Part shown: piece by piece, positions 24,400 to 32,904 of the stretch
Numbering within the stretch: the stretch's first letter is position 1
Layout of the letters: each line of letters begins with the position of its first letter
Assembly (NCBI RefSeq): GCF_000445065.1
Contig: NZ_ATHO01000175.1
Coordinates: forward strand, 1 to 64,000
Direction of reading: 5' to 3'
Source of the DNA: Sphingobium quisquiliarum P25
Lineage (GTDB): Bacteria; Pseudomonadota; Alphaproteobacteria; Sphingomonadales; Sphingomonadaceae
Length of the DNA stretch: 64,000 nucleotides
The notes under the pieces: generated by a model
The model's input: only the letters and a program-made list of their open reading frames with translations
What the model was told of the DNA's origin: nothing
The model's database searches: none
Program-made: the position numbers and the translations under genes

Positions 24400-27300
24400 T
24401 CAGACCGCCATCGTTTGCGGCGAGGGCGCGACGATGATAACCGTCGCGCTTGTCATCAGGACGATCAGGCCCTGTTCGCCGCCGGTCATGTCGAGATAGG
24501 CGCGCACCTGCGCCCGATAGTGATCGAGCGTTCGCGGATCTGGGCTCACGTCGCTCTTCCAGTCGATGACCACGACCGGCCGGCCGTCGGGGTTGACCGT
24601 CAGCGCATCGGCGATGCCCGCCGTCGCGACAAGTTCGGTGTCTTCGCCGCGAAGAGCGTAGACCGGAAATTCGGCGAGCAGCGCGGGCCGCAGGGCCGCG
24701 ATCTCCGGTAGCGCCAGCGTCCGCGTGACGCAGCCTGCCAGTTCCTCCGGGGCGAGCCCTGCCGCCGGATTGGCGACGGGAACCTTGCCGAGCGCCCGGA
24801 TGAGTTCCTCGGCGCGCCTCGCGAGTGCCGCAGAGGCGTCATCGGTCTCGCCGGTCAGTACCTCTTCCATGAGCTTGTGCAAGACGAGCCCGCGCTCACG
24901 TCCACCTTGGACGGCCAAGGGCACCCCCAATTCGCTCGGAGTGTCGTCGTCCGACCCTGCCCAGATGTTGGCTTCCTCTTCCTGCAATACCGTGCCGGTC
25001 GCATTCTCGTCGCGGCTCGGGGCGAGCCAGGTCAGTCGCACCTGCCTGTCGGCGATTGCGCCGGCCTCCGCGGCAAAACCCTCGCGGGTCTGATTATTGA
25101 TGGCGCTGCCGGCTGTGACAATCGCATCGAGCGGCAAGCGCGATACATCAAAAGCCGGAAGTTCGGCCAGCGTCAGGTCAACAAGGCCAATCCAGGCGGA
25201 CTTGGAGGGCGTCACATCGAGCCGTGGTAGAAGCAGCAATTCCCGGGCGCGTGTTGCTGCGACATACCAGAGGCGCACGCGTTCGCGATCCAGTTCATCC
25301 TTTTCGGCCTGGCGCGCAACGTCGTAGCCAGACGGCGCGGCGCCGAGAACGGGGCAATAGAAGGTGTCGGTCTGGCGATCGATCACCGCGCTGTCGGGCG
25401 CCATCACACCGGTCATGGTGTTGATGGGAATGACCACCGGCCATTCGAGGCCCTTGGCGGCGTGCATCGTGAAGAGCGCGACGGCTTCCTCCTGAGCGTC
25501 GGGCCGACCTTCGACCGCGCGAGCTTCATCGGTCCAAGCCGCTGTCATCGCCTCGGAGAAGGCCCGCATGCCACGCACCGCGTAGCTGGTCGAGAGGCTG
25601 AGATAGAGATCGACATTGGCGAGCGCGCGTTCGGCCTGGCCGCGATGCCGATCGAGCAGAATGGGACGCAACCGCAGGACATCCACGGCTTGCGAAAGCA
25701 GTTCATGCGGTGTCGTACTGTTTCCGCGCCGATAGAGCGCTTGCAGCTTTTCGACCACATCGCGCGCGAGCGGATGGACGATCGCCGTCGGGTCGACGCC
25801 GAGATCGAGGCGGGGGATCCGGTCGGGCTTGTCCTCGGTGCGCGGAAGCGCCCAGACGATGTCCAGCAGTTCCTCTTCGCTGAGCCCGACCAGCGGGCCG
25901 CGCAGCAGTGCGCCGAGCGCCAGGGTGTCACGGCGATCGGCCAGCACACGGGTCAGCGCAATGAGGTCCTGAACCTCCTGTCGGCGAAACAGGCCCTTGC
26001 CGGCCTGCGTCGCCACCGGAATGCCGCGCCGCTCGAGGGCTTCCTCATAGCGCCACAGATCCGCGCCGGTCGGCGCAAGGAGAGCAATGTCGCCCGGCTG
26101 GCAGGGGCGTTCGGTGCCGGCTTTGCGATCCAGAACCGGATGGCTGCCGATCAACCGGGCGCACAGGTCGGCCACGGCATCGGCTTCAGCGTCGCGTTGC
26201 CGCTCGGCGCTGGCCTTGCCATCTTCATCGGCGACGGCAATGTCGATCGCGGCGACGCAGATGCCTTCGCCGCGATCGTCATGGAAGGGATCAAGCGACG
26301 TAAAGCCGGGTTGGCCATCCGCCGACAGGATCGCCTCAAAACGCTCGTTGACGAAGGTGAGGATCGAGGCGCAGGAGCGGAAATTGGTCGAGATCGACAC
26401 GAGGCCGTCCGCATCCTGCACCGTGAAGGCGGTGCGGGCCTGAACATAGGCACCGACGTCGGCGCCGCGGAATCGATACACGGCTTGTTTGGGATCGCCC
26501 ACGAGGAAGAGTGCGCCCGGCCGAATCCGGAAGCCGGTCCAATCCTGCGGATCGTCCCCGGGTTCGCCGCACAAGCGCCAGAAGATTTCCGCCTGGAGCG
26601 GGTCGGTGTCCTGAAACTCATCGACGAGGACCTTCGCGAACCGCTGGCCAAGCGCCTGCCGCACCGCCTCATGATCGCGCAACAGATCGCGGGCGGCATA
26701 GATGAGGTCGTCGAAGTCAAGCTGGGCACTGGCGCGCTTGTGTTCGTGATAACGCTCCAGGATCGGCCTGGCTTCGTCGATCAGCGCCGCGAGAACCTGA
26801 CCGGAAACTGCCTGGAGAAGGGCGTCCCAGGCCGAGCAGCACGCTTCGAAATGGGCTTGAGCGGCATCGTTCAGTCGATCGCCGTCCGCCTTGGACAGAC
26901 CCGCCTGCTTGGCCGCGGCGGCCCATTTGCCCTTCTTTCGATAGGAGGAAAAGGTTCCGGCCTTGGTGCAGAGATCAGGATGGGGGCGCGAGACGAGCAG
27001 TCCGACCAGGCCTGCAGGCGCGGCAGCGTCTGCGGCGGTCGGCAGCATCGTTGCCATTTCGGAGAACCGTGCCGCGTAGACTTCCGTTTCCGGTTCACTT
27101 GCGGTGGTTGCCTGCATGAAAGCGGAGAAGTCGTCGGCCGTCTGCCGAAATGCCAGAAGATGGCCGGCGAGCGGTGTCACCGCTGGCGCCACGAGGCTCC
27201 TGCGACGGCGCAAAGCCTCGGCGATCTTGTGCATCAGTGCCACGGTCTCGCCGGGGCTGTGCAGCACCATCTCAGCCAGGATTCCACCTTGGCCGCCTGA

Positions 27301-27798
27301 CAGGCGCTCGCGCAGCCAGCCATCGGCGATTTCGAGAAAGGCGAGATCGGCCTGGTTGCGGTCCATGACCGCCGCGCCCGGATCGATATCGGCCTCGGCG
27401 GGATAGGGCTTGATTAGGCGCTGACAGAAACCATGGATGGTCGAGCAGGTGATCTCGTCGATGGCGGCGGTCGCTGCGATCAGATTATCGCGCTGCCCTT
27501 GTGACAGACCATCGGGTAGCCCGACCGCAAGCTCGGGTGCGATGTGACCTGCAGCGAGGTCGGCGACGAAATCTCGGACGCGGGCGAGGAGCTCGCTCGC
27601 AGCCAGTTCGGTGAAGGTGACAGCGGCGATTGCGCGTGGTGCAACGCCCTGCGCCAGCATGAGGGCAATCCGCCCAGCCATAACCGCGGTCTTGCCCGAC
27701 CCCGCACCTGCCTCGACGAGGATGGAACGATGGTGATGGCTGATCGCGTCACGCCGAGCGCCATCGTCCTTAAGAGTCTTCGACATCATGTTCATCAT
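24400..27798 (-). CDS. AddA/UvrD-like helicase-nuclease
   Basis: A 1132-residue SF1 helicase with Walker A EAGAGSGKTAV near 29-39, VTFTELAASELLAR (motif Ia), VLVDEFQDTDP near 396 (motif II) and VGDPKQAVYRFRG (motif III). The C-terminal RecB-type nuclease domain has GIADALTV then VVIDWKSDV near 1078 and AQVRAYLDM (QxxxY-like). This is the AddA architecture at a normal AddA length. Its start overlaps the stop of the AddB-like gene, the usual addB-addA arrangement. Lying on a mobile island and next to a DEAH helicase, it is more likely a defence nuclease or an element recombinase than the host's repair AddA, which would normally be elsewhere on the chromosome. Confidence 0.85.
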   Translation of the reverse strand: MMNMMSKTLKDDGARRDAISHHHRSILVEAGAGSGKTAVMAGRIALMLAQGVAPRAIAAVTFTELAASELLARVRDFVADLAAGHIAPELAVGLPDGLSQGQRDNLIAATAAIDEITCSTIHGFCQRLIKPYPAEADIDPGAAVMDRNQADLAFLEIADGWLRERLSGGQGGILAEMVLHSPGETVALMHKIAEALRRRRSLVAPAVTPLAGHLLAFRQTADDFSAFMQATTASEPETEVYAARFSEMATMLPTAADAAAPAGLVGLLVSRPHPDLCTKAGTFSSYRKKGKWAAAAKQAGLSKADGDRLNDAAQAHFEACCSAWDALLQAVSGQVLAALIDEARPILERYHEHKRASAQLDFDDLIYAARDLLRDHEAVRQALGQRFAKVLVDEFQDTDPLQAEIFWRLCGEPGDDPQDWTGFRIRPGALFLVGDPKQAVYRFRGADVGAYVQARTAFTVQDADGLVSISTNFRSCASILTFVNERFEAILSADGQPGFTSLDPFHDDRGEGICVAAIDIAVADEDGKASAERQRDAEADAVADLCARLIGSHPVLDRKAGTERPCQPGDIALLAPTGADLWRYEEALERRGIPVATQAGKGLFRRQEVQDLIALTRVLADRRDTLALGALLRGPLVGLSEEELLDIVWALPRTEDKPDRIPRLDLGVDPTAIVHPLARDVVEKLQALYRRGNSTTPHELLSQAVDVLRLRPILLDRHRGQAERALANVDLYLSLSTSYAVRGMRAFSEAMTAAWTDEARAVEGRPDAQEEAVALFTMHAAKGLEWPVVIPINTMTGVMAPDSAVIDRQTDTFYCPVLGAAPSGYDVARQAEKDELDRERVRLWYVAATRARELLLLPRLDVTPSKSAWIGLVDLTLAELPAFDVSRLPLDAIVTAGSAINNQTREGFAAEAGAIADRQVRLTWLAPSRDENATGTVLQEEEANIWAGSDDDTPSELGVPLAVQGGRERGLVLHKLMEEVLTGETDDASAALARRAEELIRALGKVPVANPAAGLAPEELAGCVTRTLALPEIAALRPALLAEFPVYALRGEDTELVATAGIADALTVNPDGRPVVVIDWKSDVSPDPRTLDHYRAQVRAYLDMTGGEQGLIVLMTSATVIIVAPSPQTMAV

Positions 27799-30449
27799 TC
27801 CGCCTCCCAGACCTGAGCGACATCGCCGAGCCGCTCAGTTGCGGCGGTTTGTTTACGTTTGCAGTAGGTGGCGCCGGCATTGGCCGGCAGCGCAAAAGCG
27901 AGATCGTCATAGTCACCGCCTGTATCCGGACCCGGCAGTGCCGCGCCGCTCGACAACGCAATCCGTGCGGCCTGCAGATAGCCGGTGATTTCCGCCAGCA
28001 CTGCCGCCGGATCGTCGAGTTGAAGGTCCAGCGGTTCGCGCGGGTAGAGCAGGGAGGCGCTGATCGCGACATGGTCGCCCAGGAGCGCCTTGACCGCGAA
28101 GGCGTAGAGACAGCGCTGAAGCTCGCGCCCTCCGTTCAGGCGGATATCGCTCTTTGGGGGCTTCCCGGTTTTATAGTCGCGCACCAGTGCGCGGCTGCCG
28201 TCGCCGGCGATGTCGAGCCGGTCGATGTAGCCAGCGATCTGGAGGTCTGTGCCCGGGATAGTTACGGGCAGGCTCGCATCCCAGGGGAGTTCCGCCTGCG
28301 ATTTGGGTTCGGACCCGCCGAAGGGCACTTCGCCATAGGAACGGCTGCCGGGCAAATGGTCGTCGCCGTAGGCGAGAGCTTGGCTGGAGAGAAGACGTGC
28401 ATCGCCAATCGTCCGGCCCCAGATAACTTTGGGCGGGACTGGTCGTTCGCTTTCCCATTCGGCAGCTACCGCGTCCGCAGCTTCGGCCACGGCAGCGTCA
28501 ATCGCGGACGCATCGGCGGAAGCCAGCCCTCCGGCCGCTTCGAGATTCCGCAAGGCGCGATCGAGCACCAGATGGATGAGATCGCCTGCCGCAAGCGCGT
28601 CGAGCACGAGGGGTTCGGCGCTGCTTTGCGGGGATTTCCAGCCGAAGGCATAGCGCCAGAGGAAGCCGAGCGGGCTGCGAAGCAACGTCTTTAGCGAGCT
28701 GGCCGACTGGGCTCGCGCAAGAATCGCGAGAATGAGCGGATGGTCAGGCCGGACGAGGCCGTCATGCGGTGTGACCTCGGCCTGGCGCCAGTCGCTCCAG
28801 CAAGCACGTGCGCTGATAGCCTGGGGATCGCTGGCGAACTCCTGCGGCCGGGCCATAAGCCGATCGGTCTCGCTGAAGGCATGGGTGGGGATCGCGTTGC
28901 GGCGCAAATAGGTTTCGTCGCCAAGGCCGGCGAGCAAGGGGCTCCGGCCCAGCAGCCGTCCGTCGTTGTCGCGCCGGGCGCGTGACAGGACCACCCCGCC
29001 GGAGGTTGTCGCGAGGATCGCTTCGAAATCGCGGCGGTCGGCCAGGCTCACGGGAAGCGGGTCGAGTTCGCCGGTCGGGACAATATGGTCTGGGATCAGC
29101 CGGTCCTCGGTGATTCCGCGTGGCCAGCGCGAGGAGTTGAGACCGACCAGCCGGACGAAACGACGAGGCGAGGCCGCAAGCGCGCTGGCCGGCATCCAGG
29201 CGACCGACACGCAGGCTTCCAGCCCGTCATCCTGTTTCAGCGTTTCGAGCGTGACATCGATTGAGGCGGCTGGTCCGGCGAGCAGCGCCTTGCGCCAGAT
29301 CGACAAGGCTCGTCCCTTGAGAAAGGCTTCCCCGATGTCCTGCGCGGCATCAGGCCCCTTCGCCAGAAGGTCGACCGCCGTGCGCAGTGCTGGGGCATGG
29401 TCCATGCCATCGGGCCAGTCGTCCGGTTTGAGGCGTGTCAGCAGGCGGCTCCAGGCCGTAGAGGTGGACAACGGCGCATCGCTCGGGAGGACACGCAACC
29501 ACCCGTCGGGAAGCGAGGCCAAGGGCGCCGACTCCCGGCACAAAGCCGAAAGGCGGCGCAGGCGCGATTGCGAGAGGCCGCGCACGACGATATCGGCAAG
29601 TGCTGCTGCGGCCTGTCCTTCGCGGGTCGTGGCGGTCCGGACGCCGTGAACGAAATGCAGGTCGATATTGGCGTCGGCGCGCAACGCCAGGAAATGGTCA
29701 TCATAATCGGCGGGCGACGCCGTGGCGATCGCGACGTCGGAAGGTGAGACGCCTGATGCAAGCAATGCGCGCGCCCAGCGCATCGCCTCAATGGCTTCGT
29801 GATAGGCGGTCGCGGCGCTGACGGAACCAACCGTCGGCCCTTCGGCCTTCGTCTGCACGACAACGACGCCGCTGTCGTGGAGCCAGTCTGGGACGAAACG
29901 GGGGCCTGCCGTCCATTGCACCGGAATGCGTGCGGCGAGTTCCTTCACCAGAGGGCGCCAGCACGGAGACAGTTCAGTCAGCCCGGCGATTTCCATGGTG
30001 CCGAGAACGGCTGGCGCGTGGGCGATACGGTTGCTGGCTGCGGCGACAATATCGACCGGACGCATCATCCCGTCGGGAAGTTGGGTGAGAACGGCCGCTT
30101 CCAAGCGAGCGATAGCGTCGAGACGGGGATGATATGTCGACCGGGCGGCCAAATCGATGCCCGAGCGCCAAGCCTTATGCAGCGTGTCCGCGGCCGCGCC
30201 AATCATGCCCGGCAGCATCTTGATGCCTTCCAGTTCCCCCATCGGCGTGGCGGGAAGCACGGCCTGGATCGCCGCGCGCAGGCTTTCCTCATCGATCGGC
30301 CGGACGAACCCGCCCGCGAGCCGCACGGCGGCTTGCTCGAAAGACATGATCTGGAGCCCATGGCGGCCGCTGCGCGCGGCCGCGAGGCGGGCCTCCCGCA
30401 TCGCGAGGCGACCATGGACGATAAGAGTGGATCGACTCGCGGCTGTCAT
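27795..30449 (-). CDS. AddB-like PD-(D/E)XK nuclease
   Basis: An 884-residue protein with a degenerate UvrD-like N-terminal half (STLIVHGRLAMREARLAA) and a C-terminal RecB-like nuclease (GYIDRLD, then VRDYKTGKPP near 760, then LQRCLYAFAVKAL). It is shorter than typical AddB (about 1000 or more). The C-terminal tail has one Cys (ATYCKRKQ), so the four-cysteine iron-sulfur staple known from Bacillus AddB is not evident. I chose the ATG at 30449 over 30455 because the GGGGG ribosome site lies seven bases upstream of 30449 but almost touches 30455. It is paired with the AddA-like gene by a 4-base overlap. Confidence 0.82.
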   Translation of the reverse strand: MTAASRSTLIVHGRLAMREARLAAARSGRHGLQIMSFEQAAVRLAGGFVRPIDEESLRAAIQAVLPATPMGELEGIKMLPGMIGAAADTLHKAWRSGIDLAARSTYHPRLDAIARLEAAVLTQLPDGMMRPVDIVAAASNRIAHAPAVLGTMEIAGLTELSPCWRPLVKELAARIPVQWTAGPRFVPDWLHDSGVVVVQTKAEGPTVGSVSAATAYHEAIEAMRWARALLASGVSPSDVAIATASPADYDDHFLALRADANIDLHFVHGVRTATTREGQAAAALADIVVRGLSQSRLRRLSALCRESAPLASLPDGWLRVLPSDAPLSTSTAWSRLLTRLKPDDWPDGMDHAPALRTAVDLLAKGPDAAQDIGEAFLKGRALSIWRKALLAGPAASIDVTLETLKQDDGLEACVSVAWMPASALAASPRRFVRLVGLNSSRWPRGITEDRLIPDHIVPTGELDPLPVSLADRRDFEAILATTSGGVVLSRARRDNDGRLLGRSPLLAGLGDETYLRRNAIPTHAFSETDRLMARPQEFASDPQAISARACWSDWRQAEVTPHDGLVRPDHPLILAILARAQSASSLKTLLRSPLGFLWRYAFGWKSPQSSAEPLVLDALAAGDLIHLVLDRALRNLEAAGGLASADASAIDAAVAEAADAVAAEWESERPVPPKVIWGRTIGDARLLSSQALAYGDDHLPGSRSYGEVPFGGSEPKSQAELPWDASLPVTIPGTDLQIAGYIDRLDIAGDGSRALVRDYKTGKPPKSDIRLNGGRELQRCLYAFAVKALLGDHVAISASLLYPREPLDLQLDDPAAVLAEITGYLQAARIALSSGAALPGPDTGGDYDDLAFALPANAGATYCKRKQTAATERLGDVAQVWEAE

Positions 30450-30470
30450 CGCCATTCCCCCTTTTCCGGA

Positions 30471-30614
30471 TCACTTCTTGTTCGGGCGCTGGGTCAGCGC
30501 CGAGGCTGCCGCGGTTTTTGCGGCTTTGCTGCTCTTGGGATCCCGCAAAACCTTCGATGCGGCGCTTGCCGCTTTCTTGCTGGTCACTTCGCGGTTTGGA
30601 CTACGCTTGGGCAT
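30471..30614 (-). CDS. Small Lys/Ala-rich protein (47 aa)
   Basis: A 47-codon frame (MPKRSPNREVTSKKAASAAS at its start, then KVLRDPKSSKAAKTAAASAL) ending in QRPNKK. It has a good ribosome site (GAGGAACGGCA before the ATG) and lies 21 bases upstream of the chosen AddB start. It is very basic and low in complexity, and probably binds nucleic acid or tunes expression. I remember similar short basic frames beside other defence or repair genes but cannot name a family. It is the first gene of the operon that diverges from brxR. Confidence 0.6.
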   Translation of the reverse strand: MPKRSPNREVTSKKAASAASKVLRDPKSSKAAKTAAASALTQRPNKK

Positions 30615-30742
30615 TGCCGTTCCTCACGAATTTCACGCTCGCCACCATTGACGAGTGGTGCGGATGGGAATAATAGTTATACGGATAGATCGGATATGTC
30701 CATATACTTTTTATTCCCATTGTGGATTTAGGGTGAGCGGCG
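30615..30742 (+). promoter_or_regulatory. Divergent promoter region with probable BrxR operator
   Basis: The 128-bp gap between the 47-aa gene (minus) and brxR (plus) holds TTGACG (30648-30653), a 17-bp spacer and TAATAG (30671-30676) as a plus-strand promoter. A perfect 10-bp inverted repeat, atgggaataa (30664-30673) with ttattcccat (30711-30720), overlaps that -10 box. A smaller palindrome atatgtccatat (30694-30705) lies between the arms. On the minus strand ATGGAC and TATAAC 16 bp apart form a candidate promoter for the divergent operon. BrxR proteins are known to bind inverted repeats upstream of their BREX loci. Confidence 0.6.
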
Positions 30743-31666
30743 ATGAAAGAAGGCGTTTCGGCGTTGAAATGGGGTGTGGAGCGCCGGCTCGAATTCATTG
30801 AGTTCCGGTTGTTCTGGGAGGGCGGCGTCAACCGCTCGGACATCATCGAGATGTTTGATGTCTCCGTGCCGCAGGCATCGAAAGACCTGACGCTCTATCA
30901 AGAGCGCGCGCCGCAGAACGCGATCTATGACAAGAGTGCGAAGCGCTATGTTGCTGCGCCTGATTTCTCGCCAATTTTCCTGAGGCCCGATCCCGATAGT
31001 TATCTTTCCCGGCTACGGTCTTTGGCAGAAGGGCTTGCCGATCCAAGCGAGTCGTGGATCTCGCATGCTCCCGAGATTGATGTTGCGCTGACGCCGCACC
31101 GGGCGGTGGACTCAGATGTGCTGAAGGCCGTGCTTGAGGCGGTGCGAGAAAGGCGCTCTATCGAGGTCTACTACCAATCAATGGGAAGCCGTCGGACTGA
31201 TCCGATGTGGCGGCGTATGACGCCGCACTCTTTTGGGTATGATGGTTTCCGCTGGCATGTCCGCGGCTATTGTCACATTGATGAAAAGTTCAAAGACTTC
31301 CTGCTGCCGCGCATTCTCCAAGTTCGAAACTTGGATGCGCCCGGACCTGGTGGTGATCAGGATACGCTTTGGAAGAAGACGTTTGACATCGAAATCGGCC
31401 CGCATCCGGGGCTGACCCCAAGTCAGCGCACAGTCGTAGCCAAGGACTACGGGATGACAAATGAGCGGGTGGTTCTGACTGTCCGCTACGCGATGCTGTT
31501 TTACGTTCTGAAGCGGCTAGGACTTCTCGGGGATGCGAGCCAGCAGAACCCCCGTACTCAGCATATCGTTGCGCTCAATCCGCATGAGACGGAACGAGCG
31601 TTGCGGCGTGCAGATTTCGAATTTGGGGAAGTTGAGAAGGCCCCCAGCGATTCTGGGAGCGCGTGA
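30743..31666 (+). CDS. brxR: WYL-domain transcriptional regulator of BREX
   Basis: A 307-residue protein. An N-terminal winged helix covers about residues 8-60 (GVNRSDIIEMFDVSVPQASK is the recognition region). A WYL domain at about 130-200 has SIEVYYQSMGSRRTDPMWRR, TPHSFGYDGFRWHVRGYCH and FKDFLLPRILQVRN. A C-terminal dimerisation domain ends the protein. This is the BrxR/CapW layout; such regulators repress defence operons by binding inverted repeats and are thought to sense a nucleic-acid ligand through the WYL pocket. It opens the BREX operon, and its stop overlaps the brxA start. It likely also controls the divergent AddAB-like operon. Confidence 0.88.
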   Translation: MKEGVSALKWGVERRLEFIEFRLFWEGGVNRSDIIEMFDVSVPQASKDLTLYQERAPQNAIYDKSAKRYVAAPDFSPIFLRPDPDSYLSRLRSLAEGLADPSESWISHAPEIDVALTPHRAVDSDVLKAVLEAVRERRSIEVYYQSMGSRRTDPMWRRMTPHSFGYDGFRWHVRGYCHIDEKFKDFLLPRILQVRNLDAPGPGGDQDTLWKKTFDIEIGPHPGLTPSQRTVVAKDYGMTNERVVLTVRYAMLFYVLKRLGLLGDASQQNPRTQHIVALNPHETERALRRADFEFGEVEKAPSDSGSA

Positions 31667-32286
31667 TGCCGGATTCGAGGGATCAGCCCTACCTTATGTC
31701 CTTCGGAACCGGGGGGCTGTACATCAATGAAAGTGTTGCCGTTGCCGGATTGCACGATGTCGTCGGAGACTGGGATGCGACGCTCGGTGCCGCGCTGGAG
31801 CGCGGCGTGTTTCCGGTGCGAAAAGCGAGCTCAGCGCGGCGTTCCGTTCGGGAAATCGTGAACCGCCTGAGATGTCTGACGCCGGCAGAGTTGACTTTAC
31901 TGATTGAAGGGGAGCGCAACGAGCAATGCGCTCTCCTCTGGCTGGCCACCTGTCGGGCCTACAGGTTCATCCGCGAATTTGCGATCGAAGTGCTCAGCGA
32001 CAGATTTCTGACCTTGAAGACAGAACTCACCTACGATGATTTCGACACGTTCCTGTCGGCGAAGGAGGAGTGGTCCCCTAGGCTTGCGACACTATCGGCC
32101 TCGACCCGTGCCAAGCTTCGCGCGGTGCTATTTCGCCTGATGCGCGAGTCAGAGATTCTATCGCAGGATGACCGAATACTTGGGGCGATGTTGTCGCCGC
32201 GCGTGTTGGCAATAATTCAGGCCGAAAACCCCAATGAATTGCGTTACTTCCCTGGTGCCGAACGGCAGAGGGGAGGGAGGAGATAG
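31666..32286 (+). CDS. brxA: BREX protein BrxA (DUF1819)
   Basis: A 206-residue DUF1819 protein, the first core gene of type 1 BREX. The N-terminus (YLMSFGTGGLYINESVAVAG) and the helical middle (CALLWLATCRAYRFIREFAI) fit BrxA, a small DNA-binding, winged-helix-like protein. I used the ATG at 31666 (TGATG with the brxR stop); a GTG at 31663 is also in frame. It is required for full defence in some BREX loci. It acts in the cytoplasm with BrxB, BrxC, PglX and PglZ. Confidence 0.85.
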   Translation: MPDSRDQPYLMSFGTGGLYINESVAVAGLHDVVGDWDATLGAALERGVFPVRKASSARRSVREIVNRLRCLTPAELTLLIEGERNEQCALLWLATCRAYRFIREFAIEVLSDRFLTLKTELTYDDFDTFLSAKEEWSPRLATLSASTRAKLRAVLFRLMRESEILSQDDRILGAMLSPRVLAIIQAENPNELRYFPGAERQRGGRR

Positions 32287-32897
32287 TGGCGCGTATGAGC
32301 AAGACGACAAACCCCAAGGACCGCTTCGACCACCTTCTCAAGGTTATCGCCAGCGAGAGATTCCTCAAGAAGCAGGGTCTCGGGAACGAAGTGCCATTCT
32401 TTATCTTCCCCTATCCGGCCGAGGAAGCGGTCGGCATCGATGCGATGCGCGCCAGCTTGGTGAAACAACTGGAGAATCGCGGTGTGCGTGTGGTTGAGAT
32501 CAACCTCTACGACCTCAGCATCTCTCTGCTGCACGATCGTGGCATTTGGGATGACGTTATCGCGGCAGAGCCAAGCATCGGAAAGGACGAACTCAAAGAG
32601 CTTTTGCAAGGGGTTCTCGATCCAGAAACCCATCTCATCCCCGCTATTGGGGCGATTCTCGCAGGCCAACAGTTCGATGTCTTGTTCCTGTCGGGTGTCG
32701 GTGAGGTTTACCCCTACATCCGATCCCACAATGTGTTGAATAACCTTCAGAGCACCGCCAAAGAAAAGCCGACGGTGATGTTCTTTCCAGGAAAATATAC
32801 GCACAGTCTGGCTAGCGGTGCGTCGCTCGATTTGTTTGGAATCATGCATGACGACAAATACTACCGAGCGTTCGATATAACGCACTATGAGATCTGA
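32286..32897 (+). CDS. brxB: BREX protein BrxB (DUF1788)
   Basis: A 203-residue DUF1788 protein with the family core DRFDHLLKVIASERFLKKQG, EVPFFIFPYPAEEAVGID, VLFLSGVGEVYPYIRSHNVL and VMFFPGKYTHS. BrxB is an essential component of type 1 BREX with no known catalytic activity. The GTG at 32286 is the better start because it has an ideal GGAGGGAGG ribosome site five bases upstream. An ATG at 32295 would be too far from that site. It overlaps brxA by one base. Confidence 0.9.
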   Translation: MARMSKTTNPKDRFDHLLKVIASERFLKKQGLGNEVPFFIFPYPAEEAVGIDAMRASLVKQLENRGVRVVEINLYDLSISLLHDRGIWDDVIAAEPSIGKDELKELLQGVLDPETHLIPAIGAILAGQQFDVLFLSGVGEVYPYIRSHNVLNNLQSTAKEKPTVMFFPGKYTHSLASGASLDLFGIMHDDKYYRAFDITHYEI

Positions 32898-32904
32898 GGG
32901 GGCC

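Noticed and set aside
24400-30449. The AddA/AddB-like pair as the host's housekeeping addAB
   Set aside because: Their place inside a mobile defence island, next to a DEAH helicase and divergent from BREX, argues against it. A chromosomal copy should exist elsewhere, but this cannot be checked in the window.
30601-30846. An 81-codon minus-strand frame overlapping the start of brxR
   Set aside because: It overlaps the regulator gene and the operator region on the opposite strand and has no recognisable product. The shorter 47-codon frame at 30471-30614 is better supported.
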